Of a stretch of DNA of 64,000 nt, positions 32,665 through 41,955 are shown one piece after another (position 1 is the first letter of the stretch; every line of letters starts with the position of its first letter). The notes below the pieces were generated by a model. The model was not told the origin of the DNA. It did not search any database and saw only the letters and a program-made list of their open reading frames with translations. The DNA comes from a virus: the IMG/VR virus record IMGVR_UViG_3300023184_000048, positions 1 to 64,000 of that record; one strand, written 5' to 3'. Both the position numbers and the translations under genes were made by a program.

Positions 32665-34476
32665 ATGGATCAGAACCTTGAGTATAACCTTCCTCAAAAT
32701 GCTTACACAAATTTTGACGCGACATCATTGAAGTCATTCATGATCCAACAGCTTAATGCTGAAGGTAGATTCACTGATCAAAACTATGAAGGTAGTAATA
32801 TATCATCTCTGGTCAATGTTTTGGCATATTACACTCATGTTTTGATGTTCTATCTCAACCAAACATCATCTGAGTCGATGTTTTCACAAGCTTCGATTTA
32901 TGAAAACATGAATAAGATCGTCAAACTGATTGGATACAAGCCGACAGGCAAACAGACATCACTTTCGCCTATTAATTGTGTGGCTTCTGCTGATTTAGCT
33001 CTTGGTAACTATGTCATTCGTAAGTATAGTTATTTTTTAATTGATAATATCCAATATACCTTCATAAGTGACCAGTCTTTTGAGAAATCGACAGCATCAT
33101 CTGAAAATATCGGGGCAATTAATAATAATTCTATCATTTATCAAGGAACTGTTGGGGAATATCCAATTTATGATGCTGAAGGTATTGAATATGAGACATT
33201 GCCCATCGTTGTTGATAATTTGATTGATTCGAAAGATACTAGATTCATATCGCATGGCACTATTTCAGTATATGTCAAAGAAAGTGATAACTCACTGTGG
33301 CATGAGTATGATGAGGTTGATAGTTTATTTTTATCAGATTCAACAAGCAGAGTGTTTGATCTGAGGCTTAATGAAAATGGTCATTATGAAGTTAAGTTTG
33401 GTAATGGTGTGTTTGGAAGATCACTCAAGTCTGGGGATCAGGTTGCAATTTTCTACATATTAAGTGATGGTGATAAGGGACAGATTTCCAAAAATGCTAT
33501 CAACGGTAACAAATTATTTGTGTATAATAGCCAAAGATTTAATGAAGTTTATATTGATGTGAACTCGGGATCTATCTCAACACAAATAGATCAGACAAAT
33601 ACAGGACTGTTAACATTTAATAATCCTTCAAATTCCACTCTTTTACAAGATGCTGAAACCGTTGATCAAATTAGAGAAAACAGTCCTACATTTTTGTCAA
33701 GTCAATTAAGACTTGTGACTGAAAATGATTATGAAAAATTTTTAAAGAAAAGTATTCCAAATATTTTAAATTCGGTCAAGGTCGTGAATAACAAAACATT
33801 CATATCAGAGTATATTGATTATTTTTATCAAATATCTGTTGATCCAAACAAAGTTAATAGAGTCATTCTTAATCAGGTTAATTTTGCTGATTCTTGTGAC
33901 TTCAACAATATTAATGTGTTTTGTGTTCCGACATTTAACATAACAACAGATGGACAATATCCAGAATTTTTGACAAACAGCTTCAAGGGACTAATAAGAA
34001 CTCTGACAAATGATAAGAAAATAATCTCGAATGAAATTGTCCCGAGAGATCCGGTATACACTGCATTTGATATAGGATTTAGTAATTTAACACCTAACAA
34101 ATCTGTCTATGATAAGACAAAATTGATAATTACTAGAGAGACAAACAATAAAACAAATAAAGAAACTCTTAAAAAAAGAGTCTCCAATGTTATTTTGGAT
34201 TATTTCAACCCAAAAAATATGAGCTTGGGTCAAACCATCAACATATCAGATTTAGCCTCCAGTATATTATCTCTGGATGGTGTAAAAAATATAAAGACCA
34301 AAAATTTTGAAGAGAATATATATTTCAATGGTATATCGTTTATCACTTGGAATCCAGCATTTGATGGTGTCGATGAGACGTTGATAAATCAAACAACAAC
34401 ACTACCATTCTTCAAATTTCCTTATTTCTACAGACCAAATTCTCTAATCAACCGCATTGAAATAACAGACGAATGA
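32665..34476 (+). CDS. gp6: Baseplate wedge subunit gp6
   Basis: 603 residues; T4 gp6 is 660. The N-terminus has FDATSLKSFMIQQLNAEG, YEGSNISSLVNVLAYYTHVLMFYLNQTSSESM and IGYKPTGKQTS, the typical gp6/gpJ start. DSTSRVFDLRLNENGHYEVKFGNGVFGRSLKSGD gives the central beta domain with the FGNGxFG turn. DAETVDQIRENSPTFLSSQLRLVTENDYEKFL is the family's conserved helix pair. gp6 dimers form the inner baseplate ring around the hub. Coupled by 4 nt to the next gene. Confidence 0.88.
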   Translation: MDQNLEYNLPQNAYTNFDATSLKSFMIQQLNAEGRFTDQNYEGSNISSLVNVLAYYTHVLMFYLNQTSSESMFSQASIYENMNKIVKLIGYKPTGKQTSLSPINCVASADLALGNYVIRKYSYFLIDNIQYTFISDQSFEKSTASSENIGAINNNSIIYQGTVGEYPIYDAEGIEYETLPIVVDNLIDSKDTRFISHGTISVYVKESDNSLWHEYDEVDSLFLSDSTSRVFDLRLNENGHYEVKFGNGVFGRSLKSGDQVAIFYILSDGDKGQISKNAINGNKLFVYNSQRFNEVYIDVNSGSISTQIDQTNTGLLTFNNPSNSTLLQDAETVDQIRENSPTFLSSQLRLVTENDYEKFLKKSIPNILNSVKVVNNKTFISEYIDYFYQISVDPNKVNRVILNQVNFADSCDFNNINVFCVPTFNITTDGQYPEFLTNSFKGLIRTLTNDKKIISNEIVPRDPVYTAFDIGFSNLTPNKSVYDKTKLIITRETNNKTNKETLKKRVSNVILDYFNPKNMSLGQTINISDLASSILSLDGVKNIKTKNFEENIYFNGISFITWNPAFDGVDETLINQTTTLPFFKFPYFYRPNSLINRIEITDE

Positions 34477-36686
34477 GCAGCACAACAACCACAATTAACT
34501 TCTCATGTGTCGATTACAGGGGTGAACAATCCCTATCGTCTTATGCTATTCCGATAACTCCTTTTTTTCTAACTCCCGATTTATCAGAACTGGCGTTGAG
34601 CGCAATTAACAGCCATAAAGTTATTTGGGATTTTGGTGACGGCACAACATCAAAATCATTCTCAGCGGTTAAGTCATATGAATTTCCCGGAATATATGAC
34701 ATTAATCTTGTCATCTATGATTGCAACAATAATGCACTCATATCAACCCAGACAAAAATAGTTCAGGTGTATGATTATTTGCCATATACATTTAATATTA
34801 GGGCTTATGGTAGATTTCTGACAGAGGATGGTTCATATATTATTTCGGAGGACGGATCATATATTGTCAGTGAGGTTCCAGTGATTGAAATAAAAGCAGG
34901 AAAAATTGAGGGATCATTTAACTTTGAATCTACCTACCCAGCGTATCAGCCTCCAACAAGCATATATTACGAAGTGTCTGGATCTGACAGTAATAATTAT
35001 TGGGAGATATATAAAAATAAGTTCGAGCATTTGGATAATAGCTATGCTATATACGAACAAACGTATAATTTTAGCATATCAGCAAATCAATATCATCAAT
35101 TGAAAAATATACAATTTGATGTATCTGATATTTATGCCAAAGTATCTGAAGGTTCGGTCATCAGATGTTCAAAAGAAGACATCAATTCTTGTTTGGTTGG
35201 TAGATCTGGGAATAAAGATGTATATATCAAAGATGATGCCCCATCTCAAAATTCAAAATGGAAATTCTTTTTCGATAAAACGAAAAATAAGTTACCTTTT
35301 TACAATGGTAACACAAATCATCTGAATAATTTAGCTATAGTTATGAGTCTGAGCGTCTTAGAAAACACTCCAGATCATTTATCCATTACTTCTAATGGTC
35401 TTGATGGTGAGGGTGTGACTGTTGACTCTTTTAATATAAATCCCATAAAATATTTTGATACTAAAATACCATTTGTGATTAGGATCAAAGATATTGATAA
35501 TTTTTCTATAAAAGACTTTCAAACTATACAATTGTCCGCATTATCAATAACATTATCTGCGATTGGCAATGTTCAAATCGTCGATGAAAATGGTCAATTT
35601 TTATTGAACGAAAATGGGGAAGAGATTTATGCGACTGGAGTAAATTATCTGCTATCGAATACACAATATAGTATATCTTCTTTGAATTATACATTATCAT
35701 CACAGGATTCTGGTGGATCTTTTAGAGGATATATACAATTCTCAACCAATCCAGAGAATACAATTTTACAAAATGTAAAAATATACACATCAGCCACGGT
35801 CATCAGTAATCAATTAAGCTCATATGAATTATCTGGAAGTTCATCATTTTTTAACGTTTATTCAAAAAATTATTTTGATTTGTATAAAAAGAATGAGGAT
35901 TTCAATCCAGAGCAGACATTGAAAGATTTAAGATTTCAAGAAACTCTTTTAGATAAAGAAGTATTGTTTGGAGATTTTCTTGGTGGATTATTGGGTAATG
36001 AAAATTCTGATCATGAAGGTATCGGCTTGAAGATTTATGAAAAAATAGCAAACTTTGTTGGAAATACCCAAGATATTGACACTTGTGAAGAGGATCATAT
36101 AGAATCTTTGGGATTATTTTTAGGATATAATAACAAAAATGAGGAGAACTACACATATCCAGAAAAGATAAAGAGAATACTTAACTTAGCGTCAATCGAT
36201 AAAACCAAACTTGTAGGAATTGATAATAAGTTTGCAGAAAATTTTGATATTAAGGGAAGATCATCCAAAGATGAATACGGAATCAATACAGGAGATATTA
36301 TAGATCCAAATACATATATAGTCACTGCTGGTATCCCTATAGTAGCTCTCGAAAAGTTTAGTAATACCTATTCCCTATTAAACACATTCCAACCCGTTTC
36401 GGCTGTTGGGTCATTCACATATCCCCTCAGTTTATATAATTCTGACTTTGGTTGGCCATTGGTCCTTCCAAGCGATTTTGATTATAAAGATTTTTCAAAA
36501 TATTATATATTTTTTGAATACGTTGATCAATATGATGGTAGTGTGGTTGGTTCTCTGGGAGATTTTGTAAATGATAAAACAACAATAGATTCAAGTTCGT
36601 CAAGTTCTGACTTATACGGAGAAAGTGGTATATTCCAGAATATGTTCATGGATACTTTATATCAATCACTCTCTTTGATTAATTAA
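34473..36686 (+). CDS. Baseplate-associated protein with PKD domain
   Basis: 737 residues. Residues about 45-95 are a PKD-type Ig domain: KVIWDFGDGTTSKSFSAVKSYEFPGIYDINLVIYD in outline, with the WDFGDG and Y..PG.Y..L hallmarks. Around 115-140 and 370-390 are LTEDGSYIISEDGSYIVSE and VDENGQFLLNENGEEI motifs. The C-terminal 250 residues look helical then mixed (LKDLRFQETLLDKEVLFGDFLGGLLG). It follows gp6 by ATGA overlap, the place of gp7 in T4 wedges, though no gp7 similarity can be asserted. Probably a wedge-peripheral or fibre-attachment protein. Confidence 0.62.
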   Translation: MSSTTTTINFSCVDYRGEQSLSSYAIPITPFFLTPDLSELALSAINSHKVIWDFGDGTTSKSFSAVKSYEFPGIYDINLVIYDCNNNALISTQTKIVQVYDYLPYTFNIRAYGRFLTEDGSYIISEDGSYIVSEVPVIEIKAGKIEGSFNFESTYPAYQPPTSIYYEVSGSDSNNYWEIYKNKFEHLDNSYAIYEQTYNFSISANQYHQLKNIQFDVSDIYAKVSEGSVIRCSKEDINSCLVGRSGNKDVYIKDDAPSQNSKWKFFFDKTKNKLPFYNGNTNHLNNLAIVMSLSVLENTPDHLSITSNGLDGEGVTVDSFNINPIKYFDTKIPFVIRIKDIDNFSIKDFQTIQLSALSITLSAIGNVQIVDENGQFLLNENGEEIYATGVNYLLSNTQYSISSLNYTLSSQDSGGSFRGYIQFSTNPENTILQNVKIYTSATVISNQLSSYELSGSSSFFNVYSKNYFDLYKKNEDFNPEQTLKDLRFQETLLDKEVLFGDFLGGLLGNENSDHEGIGLKIYEKIANFVGNTQDIDTCEEDHIESLGLFLGYNNKNEENYTYPEKIKRILNLASIDKTKLVGIDNKFAENFDIKGRSSKDEYGINTGDIIDPNTYIVTAGIPIVALEKFSNTYSLLNTFQPVSAVGSFTYPLSLYNSDFGWPLVLPSDFDYKDFSKYYIFFEYVDQYDGSVVGSLGDFVNDKTTIDSSSSSSDLYGESGIFQNMFMDTLYQSLSLIN

Positions 36687-36689
36687 ATA
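36683..36689 (+). promoter_or_regulatory. Late-type box TTAAATA
   Basis: TTAAATA 5 nt before ATG 36695, overlapping the stop of the PKD gene. Confidence 0.62.
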
Positions 36690-36694
36690 TACTA

Positions 36695-37204
36695 ATGGAA
36701 GTCAAACTGTCAGAACTTAATCATTTAACAGGAGGATTATCTGCTAATAGTCTTGTCCCCATTCTACAAAATGGTTATAACTATATAACACCAGTAAGTT
36801 CATTTATTGTAAACTCTCCTGTATTATCAGTGTCTGGAAAAACAGGAGCTATCACATTATCTGCATCAGATATTCAAACACCCTACATAACAATACAGAC
36901 CTTATTTCCAATTGTCACCACTCTATCATCCACAAATAACCAAACAGTTTCATCAAATAATGTTTATTTTGATGAAACTTTCTTTATAACACCTGTCGGA
37001 TCTTTATCGGCATTGACTTGGAAACTTCCACTATCATCTGAATGTAGAGTTGGTCAAATAAAAACATTTCTATCTACGCAAAATATAACAACATTTTCTG
37101 TCAGTGGGTGTAAAATAGGAGCAGCTTTGACAACTGCATATGCTAATGAAGCATATTCTTATCAATGCATTTTACCAAATGGAACCTTTTTAAGATTAGC
37201 ATAA
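36695..37204 (+). CDS. Short fibre-like structural protein
   Basis: 169 residues. The N-terminus MEVKLSELNHLTGGLSANSLVPILQNG is the fibre-type start also seen in the beta-roll fibre at 26564. SVSGKTGAITLSASDI is the collagen-free 'GKTGxVTLxxxDI' tail-fibre motif. The rest is Thr/Ser/beta-rich. Its stop overlaps the protease ATG. Likely a short tail fibre or spike. Confidence 0.68.
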   Translation: MEVKLSELNHLTGGLSANSLVPILQNGYNYITPVSSFIVNSPVLSVSGKTGAITLSASDIQTPYITIQTLFPIVTTLSSTNNQTVSSNNVYFDETFFITPVGSLSALTWKLPLSSECRVGQIKTFLSTQNITTFSVSGCKIGAALTTAYANEAYSYQCILPNGTFLRLA

Positions 37205-38025
37205 TGCCATTGACTTCAATTACATCCTCCAAACGGAATAGACTCAATAAGGTAAATCGTGTGATAGACAATATGGTCAATTCTATTGATTCTAGAATTG
37301 CAGGAAAAGACCCAGCATCTACAATAAAAATATACGATAGTTATAATGTTCCTTATGGAACTGTTGGGAGTAGAAATAGTAATTTTTGGTGTTCTAGCTT
37401 ATCTGCAATTACATGCATTAGTCCGCGGAATTCTTACGAAGATTACGCAAGAGCTGGAACTTTAATAGCCCCAGATATGGTAGTATTCTCTAACCATTTT
37501 CCTATTTTAAGTGGTAATAGCATAGACTTTTACACCATGGGTGGGTCAGTGGTGACAAGGACAATTATAGCACAGCGAAGAATACAAACTACAGATTTAA
37601 TGTTGGGTAAATTGGATAGTGATGTCCCAAACACAATAGCATACGCAAAAGTCTTACCTAAAACTTTTTATCCATTATTCTCGGAAGTGTTAAATAATGG
37701 ATCAGTAAAAGTGCCTATAATGAGTCTTGATCAACAAGAACATGCATCAGTTACCGACACATATGTTCAATCACAAAATTCATTTTTTTCGATTCCTACA
37801 GATTCTACAAGATTATCATTCTACGAAGGAACTTATGAATATGATTCAGGCAATCCATCTTTATGGGTATATAACAATGATTTAATCATTATAAGCGTTT
37901 GGTTTGGTGGTGGCTTAGGATCTCCGGGGAGTGGTCCCTCGTTTCATTATTATAGAGATGATATAAACTCTACCATGACCGCATTAAGTAGTCCTTATCA
38001 ATTGACCGAAGTAGTTGTTCAATAA
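37204..38025 (+). CDS. Trypsin/chymotrypsin-fold serine protease-like protein
   Basis: 273 residues from ATG 37204 (overlapping the stop before). The catalytic triad of S1-type proteases is visible in order: AGTLIAPDMVVFSNHF with His98 (family AGTLIxxxxVxxAAHC), TTDLMLGKLDSD with Asp131 (family NDIALLKL), and YDSGNPSLWVYNNDLIIISVWFG with Ser215 (family GDSGGPxxxxxxxLxGIxS). The N-terminus is basic and helical. No secretion signal. A protease next to a fibre gene could mature virion proteins, degrade surface layers, or be a dead structural fold. Convergent with the neck gene. Confidence 0.68.
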   Translation: MPLTSITSSKRNRLNKVNRVIDNMVNSIDSRIAGKDPASTIKIYDSYNVPYGTVGSRNSNFWCSSLSAITCISPRNSYEDYARAGTLIAPDMVVFSNHFPILSGNSIDFYTMGGSVVTRTIIAQRRIQTTDLMLGKLDSDVPNTIAYAKVLPKTFYPLFSEVLNNGSVKVPIMSLDQQEHASVTDTYVQSQNSFFSIPTDSTRLSFYEGTYEYDSGNPSLWVYNNDLIIISVWFGGGLGSPGSGPSFHYYRDDINSTMTALSSPYQLTEVVVQ

Positions 38026-38795
38026 TATTTTCCATATAGATCGGTATCATTCCTCTCCATATCATACACTTCATTTTGACTGATGGTATCTATATCAAAT
38101 GGATACACTTTTTCGACTGATGTCAATGATGGAAACAATACAGATGAGAGTTTCCCAGAGAATGAATTATCATACACCTGATCATTACCAAGTTCTTGTG
38201 GAGCATTTGTGGTATAGTCGTATTCATAACGTTTTGCTGCTATCTTCCATACATAACTACCCATCATAGGATTTATACCCGCAGCAACATCTTGGTCCAA
38301 TACTTCAGTAATTCTGAATATTTTCGAACCTCTATTTCCGGGTCGGTTGCATCCCAAAGCATCTACCCTAATCAAATCATCTGATTTTGGTTCAACTCTT
38401 TGACCATTCAATTGAAAAAATGTCGCACTTACAGTATCTGTAAATGTTTTTATTGATATATAAGCAGTCAGTTCATCGGAAGAGTCCATACCATATTGGG
38501 ATAATGATACACCCTCTTGTAACTCCAAATATGCCTTAATTTCAAATGGTTCTGAATATTCCAGAGTCGAGTGTTCTCCATAAAGAATGTTCATCGCACT
38601 CAGATTGAATCCATTGACAAAATAACTGATATTAACTCCAAAATTATTAATCAATTCAGAAAATCCACTTTTGAATATGGCTTGTTCCGCTTGGAAATTG
38701 CTAGGATCACCAAACCCACCACAATGAGGATTATACACACCTGCGAAAATATTAGATGGATCTAGGCAGGACATTGGAATCATGTTACAACTCAT
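38019..38795 (-). CDS. gp14: Probable neck/head-completion protein (gp14-like)
   Basis: 258 residues; T4 gp14 is 256. Segments in gp14 order: AEQAIFKSGFSELINNFGVNISYFVNGFN, where the family has E-x-IQMxGV-x-x-YYxPR; NILYGEHSTLEYSEPFEIKAYLELQEG; SLSQYGMDSSDELTAYISIKTF; and VEPKSDDLIRVDALG with a later FRITEVLD strand and VWKIAAKRYEYDY. In T4 it seals the portal after packaging and joins head to tail. Some family residues (the Tyr-Tyr-Pro-Arg) are not conserved. Similarity judged by eye only. Confidence 0.55.
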   Translation of the reverse strand: MSCNMIPMSCLDPSNIFAGVYNPHCGGFGDPSNFQAEQAIFKSGFSELINNFGVNISYFVNGFNLSAMNILYGEHSTLEYSEPFEIKAYLELQEGVSLSQYGMDSSDELTAYISIKTFTDTVSATFFQLNGQRVEPKSDDLIRVDALGCNRPGNRGSKIFRITEVLDQDVAAGINPMMGSYVWKIAAKRYEYDYTTNAPQELGNDQVYDNSFSGKLSSVLFPSLTSVEKVYPFDIDTISQNEVYDMERNDTDLYGKYY

Positions 38796-39139
38796 TTTGT
38801 CTTGATAATCCTCCCTGTTGGTTGTCCCTGAGCATTCATATACATCTGAATAGCCATTGGTGAATTTTTGATTTGTGAAGTCTTACCATCTTTAAATTCC
38901 AAATTATAATCAGATAATACATTTGCTAATTGCTGACCCATGAACATTGCACCCACACGATGCATTTGATTATTCATGGGTTTGTATGGTCCTACTGTGT
39001 GAAGATTCTTTTTGTTAATAATGTTGGGGTTCTTTCCATTATGGGCTTCTATAGATGGTGCCGATGTTCCGTCTGCCAAATTATGGCGATATTCCAAAAT
39101 TGGATTGTTCAAATTGAAATATTCCTTAAAAGAAACCAT
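38792..39139 (-). CDS. Small putative virion protein
   Basis: 115 residues from ATG 39139, fixed by a late box; the frame is open further to 39178 but through the terminator hairpin. The N-terminus MVSFKEYFNLNNPILEY is a targeting-type leader (M-x-F-K-E-Y/F). The middle is Asn/His-rich, then a helix (MHRVGAMFMGQQLANVLSDY). Coupled by 4 nt to the neck gene. Function unknown. Confidence 0.6.
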   Translation of the reverse strand: MVSFKEYFNLNNPILEYRHNLADGTSAPSIEAHNGKNPNIINKKNLHTVGPYKPMNNQMHRVGAMFMGQQLANVLSDYNLEFKDGKTSQIKNSPMAIQMYMNAQGQPTGRIIKTK

Positions 39140-39144
39140 AATAA

Positions 39145-39151
39145 TATTTAA
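39145..39151 (-). promoter_or_regulatory. Late-type box TTAAATA (minus)
   Basis: TTAAATA on the minus strand 5 nt before ATG 39139; lies directly downstream of a terminator. Confidence 0.62.
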
Positions 39152-39155
39152 TAAA

Positions 39156-39183
39156 AAAGGATGACCGATTAAAGTCATCCTTT
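39156..39183 (-). terminator. Rho-independent terminator, likely bidirectional
   Basis: AAAGGATGAC pairs with GTCATCCTTT over an 8-nt loop. Read leftward the stem is followed by TTTTTTA, ending the acidic-protein transcript; read rightward it is followed by CTTTT. Confidence 0.82.
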
Positions 39184-39210
39184 CTTTTAATTGTTTATGT
39201 TAAGGTTTAC

Positions 39211-40140
39211 TTATTTGAAGTAATCAGCTTTTGCTTTGAGGGTTGATCCGGGAACTTGATTGGATTTACCTTGGAGAGCAGTGATAGGAGGAGCACCATC
39301 TTTGGTTCCAACTTCATCAGTCACATCAGTTTTAGCGGAATGGGAACCTTTAGGTGTCACACGACCACCAACCTTGTTGGACTTGCCTTGGAAAGCACCT
39401 TTCTTATCAGGAGCAACTTTGGTTCCTTGAACTTCTTCGTCTTCGTCAAAATCCATACCATCATCATCTTCTTCAAAATCCATACCTTCATCATCACCAC
39501 CATATTCATCTTCTCCTTCGCTTTCGTCATGTTCTTGGCCCATAGCGGCACCAATAACATCCATAAGCTTTTCGGCAGTTGCACGATCAAGAGTAAAGGT
39601 GATAGAGTCTCCTTCGTCGTCTCCACCGAAGTCATCGCCCATTTCATCATCAGTGGATGCATCGTCAAGACCGAGAGCACCGAGGTCATCACCTTCATCT
39701 TCGAATCCTTGTCCGAAGTTCTCGTTGAGACATTTTGCATATAGAGTGTCAAAAATTGATTTTTTAGCCATACCTTTATTTAGCGTTTTCTTCATAATTT
39801 TTGTAGATTCTTGAATTTGTTCTTCATCTTCATCCTTGTCATCATCTTTTTCCCAAGGTGGAGTCCACTTCTTTTTACCATCCTCATCTTTCTCTTCATC
39901 CTCATCTTTTTCATCACACTCATCACAATCTTCTTCTTCATCTTCTTCATTATCAATGACAGAATCCGCAAGATCATTTAAAGTTTTCTTGTAGCCACCT
40001 TTAACAGCATTATCCTTTTCAACTGGAAGCGCATTTTTATCTGTGAAAGTATTACCACCTTTTTTAATAGACTCATTTACAACAGGAGAGTAAAATTCAT
40101 CCATAATATCTCCTAAACTCAATTCACTATTTTTGCTCAT
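39211..40140 (-). CDS. Highly acidic prohead-core-like protein
   Basis: 309 residues. Long Asp/Glu tracts (DNEEDEEEDCDECDEKDEDEE region, and residues about 145-245). The leader is SLGDIMDEFYSPVVNESI, and an internal FDTLYAKCLNENFGQGF repeats that leader pattern. The C-terminus has two QGKSNxV motifs. Such charge, size and position, one gene from the terminase, fit a prohead core or internal protein (T4 gp67/68/IP type), cut by a head protease at LNE-like sites. That role is inference. Own late box and terminator. Confidence 0.6.
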   Translation of the reverse strand: MSKNSELSLGDIMDEFYSPVVNESIKKGGNTFTDKNALPVEKDNAVKGGYKKTLNDLADSVIDNEEDEEEDCDECDEKDEDEEKDEDGKKKWTPPWEKDDDKDEDEEQIQESTKIMKKTLNKGMAKKSIFDTLYAKCLNENFGQGFEDEGDDLGALGLDDASTDDEMGDDFGGDDEGDSITFTLDRATAEKLMDVIGAAMGQEHDESEGEDEYGGDDEGMDFEEDDDGMDFDEDEEVQGTKVAPDKKGAFQGKSNKVGGRVTPKGSHSAKTDVTDEVGTKDGAPPITALQGKSNQVPGSTLKAKADYFK

Positions 40141-40145
40141 GTGAT

Positions 40146-40152
40146 TATTTAG
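40146..40152 (-). promoter_or_regulatory. Late-type box CTAAATA (minus), half of a divergent pair
   Basis: CTAAATA on the minus strand 5 nt before ATG 40140. Confidence 0.62.
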
Positions 40153-40164
40153 TATTGATGTAGT

Positions 40165-40171
40165 TTAAATA
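40165..40171 (+). promoter_or_regulatory. Late-type box TTAAATA before terminase
   Basis: TTAAATA 6 nt before ATG 40178. It selects this ATG over TTG 40175 and the out-of-frame ATG 40171. Confidence 0.62.
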
Positions 40172-40177
40172 TGATTG

Positions 40178-41941
40178 ATGGCTTCTAAACGAAAAGAAAA
40201 GTTTTATTTAAATAATCCGAATTTACCTGCAAAGGGCGCGGAATTTGAATATACCCCAGAAATGGTAGCTGAGATAGAAAAATGTAAAAACAATATTTTA
40301 CATTTTGCTGAAAATTATTTCTTTATTCTCAATATTGATGAAGGAAAACAAAAAATTAAATTATATCCCGCTCAGAAAAGAATATTGAGAGGTATTCGGG
40401 ATAATCGTTTCTTCATTTTAACTGCTAGTAGACAAATTGGCAAGAGTTCTATAGCTACTATATATTTGTTATGGTTGGCTATTTTCTTCGAAGATCAGAA
40501 GATATTACTTGTAGCCAACAAAGAATCAACAGCTATAGAAATTTTTGGTAGAGTTAGAATGGCATATGAACAATTACCAAACTGGTTGAAATCTCCAATT
40601 GATGGAAGTTATGGTAAGACTTCTATGGAGTTAGAAAATGGCAGTAGAATAGGTATTACTACTACTACCGGAACTGCTGGTCGTGGTAGTAGTTGCACAT
40701 TTCTTGCAATTGACGAAGCGGCGTGGATCGATTCATTTTTGCTTGAAGGGTTCTGGGCATCAGTGTTCCCTATTATTTCATCATCCAAAAAAGCTAAGAT
40801 TTTTATGTGTTCTACTCCCAATGGAACTGGAAATTTATTTCATTCATTATATCAAGGTGCTATAGATGGTAAAAACAATTGGGGACATGATAAAATTTTA
40901 TGGAATGAAGTTCCCGGAAGGACAGAGAAATGGGCAGAAGAAATTAAAGCTGGTTTGGCATCTCAAGAAAAATGGGATGTAGAATTTAATTGCATGTTCC
41001 TAAATTCAGGAACATCATCTATGAATAAGGATTTATATGATAAGCTCGTAAAACTTATACAAAAACCTATAGAAACTTTAATGGATGAAAGATATCTAAT
41101 CTACGAACATCCAAATCCAGATAGATTATATGTAGCGGGTGTGGATACTGCTGAAGGTGTTGGGGGTGATTCTTCTGTAATTAAAATAATGGATATTACT
41201 GAGTTGGATGATATTAAAGAAGTGGCCGAATACTGTAATAATACTATACCAGTCGCTGAATTTTCTAATGTTGTTTATGAAATTTTAGGTCATTGGGGAA
41301 ATCCTTTGGTGTGTATTGAAAGAAATAATCAAGGTGGTCAGGTAGCAGATAGATTAGGAATCGACTTAGCATATCCGAAAATAGTAAACTGGGGATCAAA
41401 ACTTGCGGGACGTAAGAGTGTTGAGCTTTTGGGTATGGTTTCATCTAGAAACACCAAATATAGAGCTGTAGCCAATGCTCGTTATTATTATAATGATAAG
41501 GAAGCCGTAACATTCAGAAATGAACATGGATTAGAAGAATTATTTAAAGATTTCGTAAAAGTTAATGACACATGGCAAGCAGTTTCTGGTAAACATGATG
41601 ATAGAACAATGGCTATGATCTGGGCGTTGATGGTTCTTGATAAAGAATTATGTGAAAGGTGGTTCGAGATTATTGAAGTTGATGAATGTGGTAAACCATC
41701 CAAGATTGCTCCATTAGATTATGGTATAAAATATTTTGAAAATCCCACATCAATCTATACTAATGAACAAGTTGAAAAAATCGAAAATTCTGGACTATTA
41801 CCCATGTCATTTGGAGGATATTCAGAACAAACTGGTGAGGTTGCAAGTTTATTAGCTGATGGTTGGTCATTTTTAGGTGGTAGAGGTAATAATGTAGATC
41901 AGGGTGATTACAATTTGGATTTTGATAAGTATTTCGGATAA
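40178..41941 (+). CDS. gp17: Terminase large subunit gp17
   Basis: 587 residues; T4 gp17 is 610. Motor domain: LYPAQKRILRGI (adenine/Q motif), SRQIGKSS at 84-91 (Walker A of the T4 SRQLGKTT type), TFLAIDEAAWI at 174-184 (Walker B plus Glu), CSTPNGTGN at 211-219 (coupling motif C). Nuclease domain: YVAGVDTAEGVGGDSS with Asp323, VCIERNNQGGQVADRL, and KHDDRTMAMIWALM with the last acidic pair. It cuts concatemers and pumps DNA into the prohead. The small subunit candidate is at 56251, 15 kb away on the other strand, unlike T4 where genes 16 and 17 adjoin. Confidence 0.95.
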   Translation: MASKRKEKFYLNNPNLPAKGAEFEYTPEMVAEIEKCKNNILHFAENYFFILNIDEGKQKIKLYPAQKRILRGIRDNRFFILTASRQIGKSSIATIYLLWLAIFFEDQKILLVANKESTAIEIFGRVRMAYEQLPNWLKSPIDGSYGKTSMELENGSRIGITTTTGTAGRGSSCTFLAIDEAAWIDSFLLEGFWASVFPIISSSKKAKIFMCSTPNGTGNLFHSLYQGAIDGKNNWGHDKILWNEVPGRTEKWAEEIKAGLASQEKWDVEFNCMFLNSGTSSMNKDLYDKLVKLIQKPIETLMDERYLIYEHPNPDRLYVAGVDTAEGVGGDSSVIKIMDITELDDIKEVAEYCNNTIPVAEFSNVVYEILGHWGNPLVCIERNNQGGQVADRLGIDLAYPKIVNWGSKLAGRKSVELLGMVSSRNTKYRAVANARYYYNDKEAVTFRNEHGLEELFKDFVKVNDTWQAVSGKHDDRTMAMIWALMVLDKELCERWFEIIEVDECGKPSKIAPLDYGIKYFENPTSIYTNEQVEKIENSGLLPMSFGGYSEQTGEVASLLADGWSFLGGRGNNVDQGDYNLDFDKYFG

Positions 41942-41942
41942 A

Positions 41943-41949
41943 GTAAATA
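41943..41949 (+). promoter_or_regulatory. Late-type box GTAAATA
   Basis: GTAAATA 6 nt before ATG 41956, 2 nt after the terminase stop. A one-base variant of the common box. Confidence 0.5.
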
Positions 41950-41955
41950 ATTACA

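Noticed and set aside
39256-39744. Plus-strand 162-residue frame opposite the acidic protein
   Set aside because: Arises from the Asp/Glu codon bias of the real minus-strand gene, which has a late box, a leader and a terminator.
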